A program made the translations under genes and the position numbers. From Candidatus Mediterraneibacter stercoripullorum (GTDB lineage: Bacteria; Bacillota; Clostridia; Lachnospirales; Lachnospiraceae), in the NCBI GenBank assembly GCA_019115765.1, contig DXCZ01000014.1:1-52036 (forward strand): a DNA stretch of 52,036 nt. The letters run 5' to 3'. Below are positions 43,087-52,036 of the stretch, one piece after another. The first letter of the stretch is position 1. Each line of letters opens with the position of its first letter. Under the pieces are notes generated by a model that was not told the DNA's origin, searched no databases, and saw only the letters and a program-made list of their open reading frames with translations.

Positions 43087-43698
43087 ATGATATCATATGT
43101 ACGAGGGGAACTTGCAGCGGTAGAAGAGCAGAAGGCTATAGTGGAAGCCGGAGGTATCGGTTATGGAATATTCATGTCGCGGCAGGCGCTTTCCCTTCTT
43201 CCGCAGACGGGAAACGAAGTGAAAATCTATACATATCTGAATGTAAAGGAAGACGCGCTTCAGCTTTATGGTTTTCTGACAAGAGATGATCTTGAGATTT
43301 TCCGACTCCTTATCGGCGTCAGCGGTATCGGACCGAAGGGGGGACTGAATATTCTCTCCTGTCTGTCGCCGGATGAACTGAGATTTGCTGTCATGTCAGG
43401 AGACGCCAAGGCCATCGCTGCTGCGCCTGGGATAGGAAAGAAGACAGCGGAAAAGCTTATCCTTGAGCTGAAGGATAAGCTGAACATAGAGGCTATGCTG
43501 GATCGCGCCGCACATGGTGATGAACCGGAAAGAGCTGAATCGGTTTCGAGCGAAAGCACGATGCAGGCTGAGGCAGTGCAGGCGCTTGTTGCTCTGGGGT
43601 ACGGAAGCGCAGAGAGTCTTCGTGCTGTTAAGAAGACTTCGGCTGACTGCGCAACGGTAGAAGATATCCTGAAAGAGGCGCTGAAATATCTCTTTTAG
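43087..43698 (+). CDS. ruvA: Holliday junction branch migration protein RuvA
   Basis: A 203-residue protein that binds Holliday junctions and loads RuvB. The N-terminal OB domain (MISYVRGELAAVEE), tandem helix-hairpin-helix (IGVSGIGPKGGLNILS and APGIGKKTAEKLILELKD), and the C-terminal RuvB-binding domain (EAVQALVALGY) are all present. It is followed by ruvB 53 bases on. AGAGAAGAT precedes the ATG. Confidence 0.97.
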   Translation: MISYVRGELAAVEEQKAIVEAGGIGYGIFMSRQALSLLPQTGNEVKIYTYLNVKEDALQLYGFLTRDDLEIFRLLIGVSGIGPKGGLNILSCLSPDELRFAVMSGDAKAIAAAPGIGKKTAEKLILELKDKLNIEAMLDRAAHGDEPERAESVSSESTMQAEAVQALVALGYGSAESLRAVKKTSADCATVEDILKEALKYLF

Positions 43699-43751
43699 CA
43701 ATCACACGTTGACAGTATGATCAAGTATTGTTATTTGAAACAGAGGTTAAT

Positions 43752-44759
43752 ATGAGTAGAAGAATCATTACTACAGAAAATCTGGAAGAGGATATCAAAA
43801 TAGAAAGTGAGCTGCGGCCTCAGCTTTTGAAAGATTATATTGGACAGGAGAAGGCAAAGGAGACGCTTAAGATTTATATAGAAGCTGCCCGGGCAAGAGG
43901 TGAGGCACTCGACCATGTGCTGTTTTACGGGCCGCCCGGACTGGGCAAGACAACGCTTGCCGGGATCATCGCGAATGAAATGGGAGTCCATATGAAAGTT
44001 ACATCCGGTCCTGCGATTGAAAAGCCGGGAGAAATGGCAGCAATCCTGAACAGTCTTCAGGAACATGACGTACTCTTTGTAGATGAGATCCACCGGCTGA
44101 ACCGGCAGGTGGAAGAAGTACTTTATCCGGCTATGGAAGATTATGCCATTGATATCATGATCGGAAAAGGTGCCGGAGCAAGATCCATCCGGCTGAACCT
44201 GCCTGAGTTTACACTGGTCGGTGCCACTACCCGGGCAGGGATGCTGACAGCACCTCTGAGGGATCGGTTCGGGGTTGTGAACCGTCTGGAGTTTTATACT
44301 GATCAGGAACTTAAGACAATTATCCTGCGGTCCGCCAAAGTACTGAATGTGGAGATTGAAGAGGAAGGTGCGCTGGAGCTGGCAAGACGATCAAGAGGAA
44401 CGCCCAGGCTTGCAAACCGTCTCTTAAAGAGAGTCAGGGATTTTGCCCAGGTAAAGTATGACGGCAGGATCACGAAAAGCGTTGCCGATTATGCACTTGA
44501 TCTGCTTGACGTGGATAAGTACGGCCTGGATCATATAGATCGTTCGATACTGTTAACAATGATTGAAAAATTCCAGGGAGGACCTGTGGGCCTGGATACA
44601 CTTGCGGCATCCATATCCGAGGATGCAGGGACTCTGGAAGATGTATACGAGCCGTATCTGCTGAAGAACGGATTTATCCAGAGGACGCCAAGGGGCAGAG
44701 TGGTGACAGAGCTGGCATATTCCCATCTTGGCATCCCCATGCCTGAGCGGGGAGAGTAA
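43752..44759 (+). CDS. ruvB: Holliday junction branch migration ATPase RuvB
   Basis: A 335-residue AAA+ motor. N terminus [11 protein letters not shown] and [17 protein letters not shown], Walker [10 protein letters not shown] near 62, Walker [11 protein letters not shown] near 110, sensor block [20 protein letters not shown] near 155, and the C-terminal winged helix ending [21 protein letters not shown] lies 5-12 bases before the ATG at 43752; an ATG at 43728 lacks a site. Confidence 0.98.
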   Translation: MSRRIITTENLEEDIKIESELRPQLLKDYIGQEKAKETLKIYIEAARARGEALDHVLFYGPPGLGKTTLAGIIANEMGVHMKVTSGPAIEKPGEMAAILNSLQEHDVLFVDEIHRLNRQVEEVLYPAMEDYAIDIMIGKGAGARSIRLNLPEFTLVGATTRAGMLTAPLRDRFGVVNRLEFYTDQELKTIILRSAKVLNVEIEEEGALELARRSRGTPRLANRLLKRVRDFAQVKYDGRITKSVADYALDLLDVDKYGLDHIDRSILLTMIEKFQGGPVGLDTLAASISEDAGTLEDVYEPYLLKNGFIQRTPRGRVVTELAYSHLGIPMPERGE

Positions 44760-44806
44760 AGCAGTCCCTGACCTGAAGCGTGCTGACAGATTTCCTGAAA
44801 AAACAG

Positions 44807-44835
44807 TTGGTTTTTACTGGAAGATAGTTTATAAT
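44807..44835 (+). promoter_or_regulatory. Sigma-A-type promoter of zapA
   Basis: TTGGTT (44807-44812), a 17-base spacer and a perfect TATAAT (44830-44835), with about 22 bases of leader. Confidence 0.65.
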
Positions 44836-44863
44836 GTTTAGTAAGAAACATGAGGAGGATGCT

Positions 44864-45274
44864 ATGAGTTCAGCAAAACATTTTACAGAAGTATTAATCG
44901 GGGGGAAAGTATATACCCTGAGTGGATTTGAAGGCGAAGAGTATCTGCAGAAAGTGTCTTCCTACCTGAACCACAAGATTACGGAGTGCGCCAACAGTGA
45001 AGGCTACAGGAAGCAGAGTGCAGATACGAGGAACGTGCTTCTTGCTCTGAATATCGCGGATGATTATTTCAAGGCGAAGAAACAGGGTGATTCCCTTGAG
45101 AATGATATTGAACTGAAAGATAAAGAGATGTATGATCTCAAGCATGAGCTGATCTCAGCACAGATCAAGCTGGAGAATACGGAGAAGGAGCTTGCGAAGG
45201 TAAAGGAGGAGAACAATGACCTCCAGATGCAGATCGTCAAGCTTGAAACAGAGATGAAAAACCGCAGAAGGTAA
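44864..45274 (+). CDS. zapA: Cell division protein ZapA
   Basis: A 136-residue FtsZ-ring-associated protein. The N-terminal ZapA domain has VLIGGKVYTLSGFEGEEYLQ and a tail of ARNVLLALNIADDYF type; the C-terminal half is a coiled coil (ELKDKEMYDLKHELISAQIK and on). GAGGAGG lies 8-14 bases before the ATG. A terminator follows at once. Confidence 0.88.
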   Translation: MSSAKHFTEVLIGGKVYTLSGFEGEEYLQKVSSYLNHKITECANSEGYRKQSADTRNVLLALNIADDYFKAKKQGDSLENDIELKDKEMYDLKHELISAQIKLENTEKELAKVKEENNDLQMQIVKLETEMKNRRR

Positions 45275-45275
45275 C

Positions 45276-45309
45276 AAACAGGCTGTCAGAAACGACAGCC
45301 TGTTTCGTT
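45276..45309 (+). terminator. Rho-independent terminator after zapA
   Basis: AAACAGGCTGTC (45276-45287) and GACAGCCTGTTT (45294-45305), a 12-bp stem, 6-base loop, then a short T-rich run. Confidence 0.82.
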
Positions 45310-45424
45310 AAGAGCACTGGCATACAATTGCTGTCCCTGGATATGATATTCCGCGGAGATTTTTGATTCGGAAGAGAGTCAAAATATGTTATACTCAGAA
45401 AATCAAGGAGAAAATGACTGGATT

Positions 45425-47893
45425 ATGTCAGAAAAAACCAGAATGTTAAATAAAAAGAAAAGTATTGAAATACTGGCTCCGGCAGGGTCTTATACCTGCT
45501 TCCGCGCAGCGTTGTGTGCCGGTGCGGATGCAGTTTATGCAGGTGGTCCCCGTTTTGGAGCCAGAGCCTATGCCCATAATTTCACGGAAGAGGAGCTTGT
45601 AAAGGCAATTGAAGAATCACATTTTCACGGGAGAAAATTCTATTTGACCGTAAATACTTTGTTGAAAGAAAATGAGATTGACTGTCTGTTTGATTATTTG
45701 GATCCGCTCTATCGCTGCGGGCTTGATGCGGTGATCGTCCAGGATCCGGGAGTATTCCGATATATCCGGGAATCTTTCCCTGAGATGGATATTCATGCCA
45801 GTACACAGATGACGATCACCAGCGCAGCGGGAGCCAAACTGCTGGAAGAGCAGGGCGCATCCAGGGTCGTTCCTGCGAGAGAACTGTCATTGAAAGAGGT
45901 GCGGCGAATTCATGATGAGACATCTCTGGAGGTAGAGTGTTTTGTCCATGGTGCTCTTTGCTACTGCTATTCCGGACAGTGCTTGATGAGCAGCATGATC
46001 GGCGGCAGGAGCGGCAATCGGGGCCAATGTGCACAGCCCTGCCGCCTGCTCTGGTCGGCGCAGGGACATAAGGGACATCTTCTCAGCCTCAAGGATATCT
46101 GTAGCCTGGATATGATCCCTGAGCTGATCGAGGCCGGGATTGATTCGTTTAAAATCGAAGGCAGGATGAAAGCGCCGGAATACGTGGCTCTTGTAACGGC
46201 AATGTACCGGAAATATACAGATCTTTATCTGTTAAAGGGGAGAGAAGGATTCCATGTAGATCCGGCTGACAGAGAAAAGCTGATGGATCTGTATAACAGA
46301 GGCGGATCGGGAACAGGTTATTACCGGCAGCATAATGGAAAGGATATGATTTCTCTGGGACGTCCGAATCATGCCGGTGTCCCTGCGTTCCGTGTCCTGT
46401 CACAGAAGGGGAGAGAGGTCAGGGCGGCTGCGCTGACGGAAGTGAACAGAGGCGATGTGATTGAAATTGGAGAAGGAAGAGAAAACTATACTCTGGGTGG
46501 GAATATCAAAAAAGGTGAAGAGCTGAAATTTCTTGCGCCCAAGGGAAGACAGTTCAAGAAAGGTACAGAGCTCTGCCGGATTCGTAACGAAAAACTGATC
46601 TGTGATGTAAAAAACTGTTATGTTGATGCAAAACTGCCGGTGAAGGCGGATGCTATATTATACCTTTCAGAAGAAAATCCTGCTGTTCTTACTGTATCGA
46701 CTGGGGAGCATACTTTTACTGTACAGTCAGAAGAGAATGTACAGCATGCGCAGAAGCAGCCTCTGGAGGAAGCAGGCGTCAGAGCAAGACTGCTGAAAAC
46801 AGGCAATACGGAATTTGTTTTCGAAAATACAGAAATATATATGGATGAGTCTGTTTTTCTTCCTATGCAGCAGCTGAACAGCCTGAGACGAATGGCTCTG
46901 GAGGGACTGCGCCGGGAAATCGTTTCCTCCTTCTACAGATCTGCAGGAATCCGAAATAATCTTCCGGAAGAACAGAGGAAACAGAATAATAAGAAGCTGA
47001 TCATAATCGCTGAAACAAGGGAGCAGTTCGAGGCTGCTGCAGATCATGTCAGGAAAGAAGACGCGGGTGAGCCTAGTGTAAGCCGCATTTGTCCGGATTG
47101 CCAGATGGCATCGGATTTCTTTCGGGACAGTGAGATCCGGACATTGGCTGATAGCCTGAGAAAACGGGGCGTTGAAGTAGTTCCTGTCATGCCTTATATT
47201 TTCAGAGATAATGCAGAGAAAGTATTTGAAAGCATGGCACATGATATGTTTGAATTCCCTTTGGACGGGATGATGATACGAAATTACGAGAGTTTTTCCT
47301 TTCTGAAAAAACATAAATTTGACAAACGGATTATTTTAGACCATAATCTTTATGTGTTTAACCGACATGCGAAGCAGTTCTGGCGTGATCTGGGAGTGGA
47401 AGAATTTACAGTGCCGGCCGAACTGAGTGCGGATGAAATGGAAACCATGGGAATGAACGGATGTGCTCTGACCGTGTACGGCCGTTTCCCTGTTATGGTA
47501 ACTGCGCAGTGTATCAGGAAAACCGTATCAGAATGTACAGGAAGAAAGGGGATTCTGTATCTGACTGACAGGAAAGATAAAAAATACCCGGTTCGAAATT
47601 ACTGTGACTTCTGCTATAATGTGATCTATAGTATGTCTGTACTGTACCTGGGCGGACAGACGGACAGAATACGCAGATTATCTCCCGATGGGCTGATCCT
47701 TCGCTTTAGTGTGGAAGACAGAGAAGAGACAATCAAACTCCTACGTCTTGCTGCCGATGCATTTACGGCAACAGGGGGAGGAGAGGCAGATATGCATCCT
47801 TATGAAGGCGGAGGGGCATATGCGGACAGGAAAAATACAGACTGTCTGATCCCAGAGAGTACAACGGGACATTTTACAAGAGGAATCATATAA
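45425..47893 (+). CDS. U32-family peptidase (RlhA/YdcP-like)
   Basis: An 822-residue protein. The N-terminal U32 domain starts with EILAPAGSYTCFRAALCAGADAVY and carries the family signature ECFVHGALCYCYSGQCLMSS near residue 190, then QCAQPCR. The C-terminal DUF3656-type region holds more Cys (NYCDFCYN). Relatives such as RlhA/TrhP are prephenate-dependent RNA hydroxylases that may use an iron-sulfur cluster, and others are called collagenases; the 'peptidase' name is historical. AAGGAG lies 13 bases before the ATG at 45425; in-frame ATG at 45386 is possible. Confidence 0.87.
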   Translation: MSEKTRMLNKKKSIEILAPAGSYTCFRAALCAGADAVYAGGPRFGARAYAHNFTEEELVKAIEESHFHGRKFYLTVNTLLKENEIDCLFDYLDPLYRCGLDAVIVQDPGVFRYIRESFPEMDIHASTQMTITSAAGAKLLEEQGASRVVPARELSLKEVRRIHDETSLEVECFVHGALCYCYSGQCLMSSMIGGRSGNRGQCAQPCRLLWSAQGHKGHLLSLKDICSLDMIPELIEAGIDSFKIEGRMKAPEYVALVTAMYRKYTDLYLLKGREGFHVDPADREKLMDLYNRGGSGTGYYRQHNGKDMISLGRPNHAGVPAFRVLSQKGREVRAAALTEVNRGDVIEIGEGRENYTLGGNIKKGEELKFLAPKGRQFKKGTELCRIRNEKLICDVKNCYVDAKLPVKADAILYLSEENPAVLTVSTGEHTFTVQSEENVQHAQKQPLEEAGVRARLLKTGNTEFVFENTEIYMDESVFLPMQQLNSLRRMALEGLRREIVSSFYRSAGIRNNLPEEQRKQNNKKLIIIAETREQFEAAADHVRKEDAGEPSVSRICPDCQMASDFFRDSEIRTLADSLRKRGVEVVPVMPYIFRDNAEKVFESMAHDMFEFPLDGMMIRNYESFSFLKKHKFDKRIILDHNLYVFNRHAKQFWRDLGVEEFTVPAELSADEMETMGMNGCALTVYGRFPVMVTAQCIRKTVSECTGRKGILYLTDRKDKKYPVRNYCDFCYNVIYSMSVLYLGGQTDRIRRLSPDGLILRFSVEDREETIKLLRLAADAFTATGGGEADMHPYEGGGAYADRKNTDCLIPESTTGHFTRGII

Positions 47894-47906
47894 GGCGGGT
47901 GAAAAT

Positions 47907-49382
47907 TTGGCAAATATACTTATTCAACTATCAAAATATCTGATCATCATACTGATGGCGGCCTATACGTTTTCCTGTTTTTCGATATTTACACGAAATT
48001 ATGAAGACGAAGAAACACCGGTTCTGATCAGGCAGGATGTACTGATGTTTCTGATTCTATGTACGTCATTCGGTGCAATGTATCTGGCAGAAGAAGATAT
48101 GAGGATCATATTTATCGGAGGTGCACTTGCGGTTGTTCTTATGGCAGTGATCCTGTTATATAATCTGATCTATCCGAATGTGTCCAGACTGGTTGTCAAT
48201 AATATGTGTATGCTGATGACTGCCGGGATGGTCATGATCACCAGACTGTCATCGGATAATCCGTCTCCATACGGAAGTTCGGTCAGACAGCTGATTTTTA
48301 TTATCCTTGGGGTGATTTTCGGCCTGGTTGTACCGATCCTGATAAAGAAACTTACCTTTCTGGAACAGTGGACTTATATTTATGCGGCTGTGGGAGGTGC
48401 GGCTCTTCTTGCCGTTGCTCTTTTCGGAGGCAGATCCGGCGGCGCAAAATTAAGCTTTGATCTGGGGCTGGTTAATATCCAGCCGTCAGAGTTTGTGAAG
48501 ATCATTTTTGTATTTTATGTGGCCGCAAGCCTGAAGGCGTCTGTAGAGTTTAAAAACGTAGTGGTCACGACAGCTGTGGCTGCGGCGCATGTGCTTATTC
48601 TTGTTGTTTCTACTGACCTTGGAGCTGCGCTGATATTTTTTATCGTTTATCTGGTCATGTTGTATGTGGCAACCCGTCAGCCCCTGTATGCGCTTGCCGG
48701 GATCGCCGCGGGCTGCGGAGCTGCGGTTGTGGGATATCATCTGTTTTCGCATATCCGCGTCCGCGTGGAGGCATGGCAGGATCCTTTTGCAACGTATTCC
48801 GGAGGAGGATATCAGATCGCACAGTCACTTTTTGGCATTGGATCCGGAAGCTGGTTCGGGACCGGTCTTTTTCAGGGACAGCCGGGGTCCATACCTGTGT
48901 CAGAGACTGATTTTATTTTTTCGGCAATTACAGAGGAGATGGGAGTCATCTTCGGACTGTGCCTGATCCTTGTATGTGTGAGCTGTTATGTCATGTTTCT
49001 GAATATAGCAATGGAGCTTCGTGATCAATTTTATAAGCTTGTAGCTCTGGGCCTTGGAACCTGCTATATTTTTCAAGTATTCCTTCAAATCGGCGGTGTG
49101 ACAAAATTCATCCCTCTGACAGGACTGACACTTCCTTTGGTAAGTTATGGAGGAAGTTCCATGCTCAGTACAATGATCATGTTTGGCATTATACAGGGAT
49201 TGTATATCGTGAGGGAGGATGAAGAGGCGAAAATCGAGATAAGAAAAGAAAGGGAGTTTAGAGATGTATCGGGAAGAACGACCAGAAAGAAAGCGGCAGA
49301 GAACAAACCGAGATTCGAGGAAGTCCCAAAACAAAGGACACGCCAGAGAAAAAGAGCACACTCGAAACAGAGAGTTCGCTAG
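47907..49382 (+). CDS. FtsW/RodA/SpoVE-family peptidoglycan glycosyltransferase
   Basis: A 491-residue SEDS-family membrane enzyme with about ten helices. Conserved blocks: LSFDLGLVNIQPSEFVKIIFVFYVA near 180-205, a DLGAALIFF helix, YQIAQSLFGIGSGSWFGTGL near 305-325, SETDFIFSAITEEMG near 340, and LTLPLVSYGGSSMLST near 410. It polymerises lipid II outside the membrane together with a class B PBP. It starts with TTG at 47907, with AGGCGGGTG upstream. The C-terminal ~50 residues are a basic cytoplasmic tail encoded over the first 119 bases of the PBP gene. Confidence 0.92.
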   Translation: MANILIQLSKYLIIILMAAYTFSCFSIFTRNYEDEETPVLIRQDVLMFLILCTSFGAMYLAEEDMRIIFIGGALAVVLMAVILLYNLIYPNVSRLVVNNMCMLMTAGMVMITRLSSDNPSPYGSSVRQLIFIILGVIFGLVVPILIKKLTFLEQWTYIYAAVGGAALLAVALFGGRSGGAKLSFDLGLVNIQPSEFVKIIFVFYVAASLKASVEFKNVVVTTAVAAAHVLILVVSTDLGAALIFFIVYLVMLYVATRQPLYALAGIAAGCGAAVVGYHLFSHIRVRVEAWQDPFATYSGGGYQIAQSLFGIGSGSWFGTGLFQGQPGSIPVSETDFIFSAITEEMGVIFGLCLILVCVSCYVMFLNIAMELRDQFYKLVALGLGTCYIFQVFLQIGGVTKFIPLTGLTLPLVSYGGSSMLSTMIMFGIIQGLYIVREDEEAKIEIRKEREFRDVSGRTTRKKAAENKPRFEEVPKQRTRQRKRAHSKQRVR

Positions 49383-50769
49383 AGTGACGTATTTTTTCGT
49401 CATTCTGTTTATTGCACTTATGGCTTATCTGATTTATTTTACTGTGTTTCGGGCAAGTACGGTTATTAACAGTCCTTATAATCAGAGGCAGGAGACGTTT
49501 GCTGAAAATGTAGTGCGGGGTACGATAACAGATAGAAACGGAAATGTGCTGGCGGAGACACTGGTAGGCGATGATGGAACAGAGACCAGAAATTATCCCT
49601 ACGGATCTGTATTTGCACATGTGATCGGATACAGTGATCCTCAGTATGGAAATATGGGGCTGGAATCAGTAGAAAACTTCGAACTGCTTACCTCAAATGC
49701 ATTTTTCCTTGAAAAACTTCAAAATGAGTTTGATGGAGCAAAAAACATCGGTGATACTGTAGTGACCACACTGGATGCGGACCTACAGCAGGCTGCATAT
49801 GATGCTCTTGGGGACTATAAGGGAGCGGTAGTCATCATGGAGGCCAGCACCGGGAAGATCCTGACAATGGTATCGAAGCCGGATTTTAATCCGAATGATA
49901 TAGCGGAAGACTGGTCCGATCTGAATAATGATTCTGAGAACAGTCCTATGCTGAACCGGGCAACACAGGGATCCTATGCTCCCGGATCCACTTTTAAGAT
50001 CATTACGACACTGGCATTTATGAGACAGAACAGTAATTATGCCGACTATACCTATGACTGCAACGGAGAGATCACAGAGGGGAATACCACGATCCACTGT
50101 TTTGGAAGCACGGTACATGGACATGAGGATCTTCGAAGTTCAGTCGCCAACTCATGCAACAGCTCTTTTGCGAACATCGGACTTTCTCTTGATATTTCGC
50201 AATACAGAGAGACCGCGGAAGAACTGCTGTTTAACAACAGTCTTCCCTCTGTCCTGAATTATACGAAAAGCTCGTTTGCACTGACAGAAGACTCTGAGGA
50301 TTCTGAAGTAATGATGACTGCCATGGGACAGGGAAAGACAATGACCAGTCCGTATCATATGGCTATGATCACACAGGCGATCGCAAATGGAGGAACTATG
50401 ATGGAGCCTTATCTTGTGGAAAGCATTACGAATTATACAGGCTCTGAGATCAGGCATAATGTGCCTCAGAGTTATCGGAGAGTCATGACTTCGGCAGAGG
50501 CGTCTCAGCTGAAGGAATATATGCAGGCTGTCGTGGAAGAAGGAACTGGCTCAGTGCTTAGCGGCAAGTCCTATACTGCGGCAGGCAAGACAGGAACAGC
50601 TGAATACAGTATGTCTGACAGTGACCGGACACATTCCTGGTTCATGGGATTTACCAATGTTGACAACCCTGATCTTGTCATCTGCGTGATCACGGAAGGT
50701 TCGGACGGAAGCGCAGGAGGAAGAGCGGTCTCAATTGCTGCTGACATTCTGGATTCCTATTATGATTAA
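49264..50769 (+). CDS. Class B penicillin-binding protein (PBP2-type transpeptidase)
   Basis: A 501-residue transpeptidase that cross-links the glycan made by its SEDS partner. A strongly basic N-terminal tail (1-40) and one helix (about 42-62) lead to the transpeptidase domain with STFK (242-245), SCN (297-299) and KTG (442-444). It is short for the class (many exceed 600), with a small pedestal domain. The ATG at 49264 has GGGAG 10 bases upstream but lies 119 bases inside the preceding gene; a GTG at 49384 just after that gene's stop would give a protein starting in the helix and is less likely. Confidence 0.92.
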   Translation: MYREERPERKRQRTNRDSRKSQNKGHAREKEHTRNREFARVTYFFVILFIALMAYLIYFTVFRASTVINSPYNQRQETFAENVVRGTITDRNGNVLAETLVGDDGTETRNYPYGSVFAHVIGYSDPQYGNMGLESVENFELLTSNAFFLEKLQNEFDGAKNIGDTVVTTLDADLQQAAYDALGDYKGAVVIMEASTGKILTMVSKPDFNPNDIAEDWSDLNNDSENSPMLNRATQGSYAPGSTFKIITTLAFMRQNSNYADYTYDCNGEITEGNTTIHCFGSTVHGHEDLRSSVANSCNSSFANIGLSLDISQYRETAEELLFNNSLPSVLNYTKSSFALTEDSEDSEVMMTAMGQGKTMTSPYHMAMITQAIANGGTMMEPYLVESITNYTGSEIRHNVPQSYRRVMTSAEASQLKEYMQAVVEEGTGSVLSGKSYTAAGKTGTAEYSMSDSDRTHSWFMGFTNVDNPDLVICVITEGSDGSAGGRAVSIAADILDSYYD

Positions 50770-50863
50770 AATGATGTCTATAGACGGGCAGATGCTTATA
50801 AGCGTTATATTCTGAAATCAGGCTGTCGGGCCTGCTTTCTGCGGATGCGGAGGAAATGAAGTT

Positions 50864-51208
50864 ATGCAGGTGAAATTCTACTGCGATCTTTATATCAGTG
50901 AATGCTGGAAGAATAAAAAGCGGCAGATCATGGAAAGAATAAAAAAGAATAAAATATTTCCGGATACGTATATTATAGCGCTTTCACAGGGAAAACAGAA
51001 CAATCTGGAGTTTTTTCAGGGAATTCTGCTCCGTCAGCATGTATTCGCAAACAGTGCTCTCTTCGTCATAGGGATTGCTGACGGATACGGTGAAGCTCTG
51101 CAGATCGTACATGACATTACAGAGAAAGTATATCAGGAGACTGGTGATGCTGACCTGAGACGTTATATACAGATCCGGCAGGAAGAATTCGAAGAGACGG
51201 AGCGGTAA
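50864..51208 (+). CDS. Conserved-looking small protein, unknown function
   Basis: A 114-residue mixed alpha/beta soluble protein: MQVKFYCDLYISECW at the N terminus, then PDTYIIALSQGKQNNLEFFQ, and an acidic C terminus. It has two Cys, no membrane segment and no known motif. GGAGG lies 10-14 bases before the ATG. The truncated DUF2953 gene starts 6 bases after its stop, so they share a transcript. A link to sporulation or the envelope is suggested only by the neighbour. Confidence 0.65.
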   Translation: MQVKFYCDLYISECWKNKKRQIMERIKKNKIFPDTYIIALSQGKQNNLEFFQGILLRQHVFANSALFVIGIADGYGEALQIVHDITEKVYQETGDADLRRYIQIRQEEFEETER

Positions 51209-51213
51209 AGATA

Positions 51214-52036
51214 ATGTTACATATATTGTTGCTGATTTTGAAAATAATCGGACTGATTATACTGATCCTGCTGGGCTTGCTGATCCTGGCTGCTGCGCTT
51301 CTGATTTTTTCGCCGGTATGTTACAGAGTCCGGCTGTCTGCCGGTGAGACGCTGGAGAGCCTGGAAGGTGAGGCGGGATTTCACTGGTTGTTTCATCTGT
51401 TATCAGGAGAGTTTTTCTTTGACAACGGAGAGGTCAGATGGTGGTTCCGGGCAGGATGGAGACGATTTGGAAATGAGAGGGATGCCTCAGCTGGATCAGA
51501 CAGCACAAAGGTGCAGAAAACAGAAGGGGCAGACAAAACGAAAGAAGAGAAAAGAAGGGAAGATGACCGCAAACCGCCTGTAACAGAAAAAATGGAAAAG
51601 GAGCCGGTCAGAGAGGAAGTAAAAACAGAAAATGTCCAAAATGCCCCCCCGGTCAATGTGAAACAAAATACGGGAAAAAACGTAAAGCTATCTGATAGGC
51701 CGAAGAAGTCCAGCAAAAAGGATAAGACTTTGGGCGGCAGGATTACGAAGTGGATTGAGAAGATCAAATATACATTTCAGAAGATTTGTGATAAGATAAA
51801 ATCATTGGACAGAAAGAGAGAACGTCTGCAGGCTTTTATTACAAATGAAATCCATAAGAAGGCGTTTTCCCGGCTGGTCAGAGAGATAAGAAGATTCTTT
51901 GGATTCCTCAGGCCGGTCCGGCTTGAAGCTGACATAACATTCGGATGCAAGGATCCGGCTTATACGGGATACATTCTGGCATGGCTGAGTATGGTTTATC
52001 CTATGATCGGGGAATATACGGATATACATCCTGATT
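51214..52036 (+). CDS. DUF2953 (YtfI-like) protein, cut by the window end
   Basis: The frame opens with ATG at 51214 and is still open at the right edge (274 codons seen). An N-terminal membrane helix (about 5-34, Leu/Ile-rich) is followed by PVCYRVRLSAGETLESLEG and a highly charged, low-complexity linker (about 85-165), then RLEADITFGCKDPAYTGYILAW, the typical DUF2953 block. Bacillus YtfI lies beside gerW (ytfJ), a spore gene, which might be expected further right. Confidence 0.7.
   Translation, partial: MLHILLLILKIIGLIILILLGLLILAAALLIFSPVCYRVRLSAGETLESLEGEAGFHWLFHLLSGEFFFDNGEVRWWFRAGWRRFGNERDASAGSDSTKVQKTEGADKTKEEKRREDDRKPPVTEKMEKEPVREEVKTENVQNAPPVNVKQNTGKNVKLSDRPKKSSKKDKTLGGRITKWIEKIKYTFQKICDKIKSLDRKRERLQAFITNEIHKKAFSRLVREIRRFFGFLRPVRLEADITFGCKDPAYTGYILAWLSMVYPMIGEYTDIHPD

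Overview
The window looks like a chromosomal segment of an anaerobic, Gram-positive gut-type Firmicute, most likely Lachnospiraceae (Clostridium cluster XIVa). This is inferred from gene content: a six-gene Rnf complex, a sodium-pumping decarboxylase cluster, SpoVE/RodA-type and DD-carboxypeptidase genes, AGGAGG-type ribosome binding sites, and TTGACA/TATAAT-type promoters. No rRNA, tRNA or CRISPR array was seen. LAYOUT. 0-4.4 kb: the DNA-repair ATPase sbcC and a PHP-family histidinol phosphatase. 4.4-7.5 kb: an AT-rich three-gene cassette (polytopic glycosyltransferase, GtrB-like GT2, GtrA) for decorating a surface polymer. 7.6-11.6 kb: a 33-residue small protein with its own hairpin and terminator, a WYL regulator, a phosphoesterase, a small unknown protein, ThpR, and an unusual NifX-like / His-Cys-rich / SlyD-like fusion. 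11.6-13.7 kb: an accessory patch with an AT-rich phosphotransferase, a transposase remnant, a large hairpin, an orphan ORF, and an array of 10-bp-phased GGCAAA motifs just before a protein-tyrosine phosphatase gene. 14-21 kb: a J-domain protein, two DD-carboxypeptidases, deoC, a membrane phosphoesterase and scpAB. 21.1-23.1 kb: 2-isopropylmalate synthase fused to a C-terminal AraC-type DNA-binding domain. 23.4-28.7 kb: a five-gene biotin-dependent carboxyltransferase / Na+-decarboxylase operon with two different carboxyltransferase subunits. 28.8-35.6 kb: aminopeptidase P, an RpiR regulator, a BaiN-type flavoprotein, cmk, ispH and rpsA. 35.9-43 kb: rnfCDGEAB, convergent apbE, and a NusG-II / Gx-transporter pair. 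43-52 kb: ruvAB, zapA, a U32 peptidase, a RodA/FtsW-PBP pair overlapping by 119 nt, a small unknown protein, and a truncated DUF2953 gene. HOW THE GENES CONNECT. The Rnf complex (reduced ferredoxin to NAD+, coupled to ion export) and the decarboxylase operon would both feed an ion gradient, probably sodium, although they lie 7 kb apart. ApbE is the enzyme expected to flavinylate RnfG and RnfD. ScpAB, RuvAB, ZapA, the carboxypeptidases and the RodA/PBP pair are chromosome and cell-wall housekeeping. The strongest candidates for something little described are the LeuA-AraC fusion, which could be a leucine-sensing enzyme-regulator, the NifX-metal-binding-SlyD fusion, and the phased motif array at 13.6 kb.
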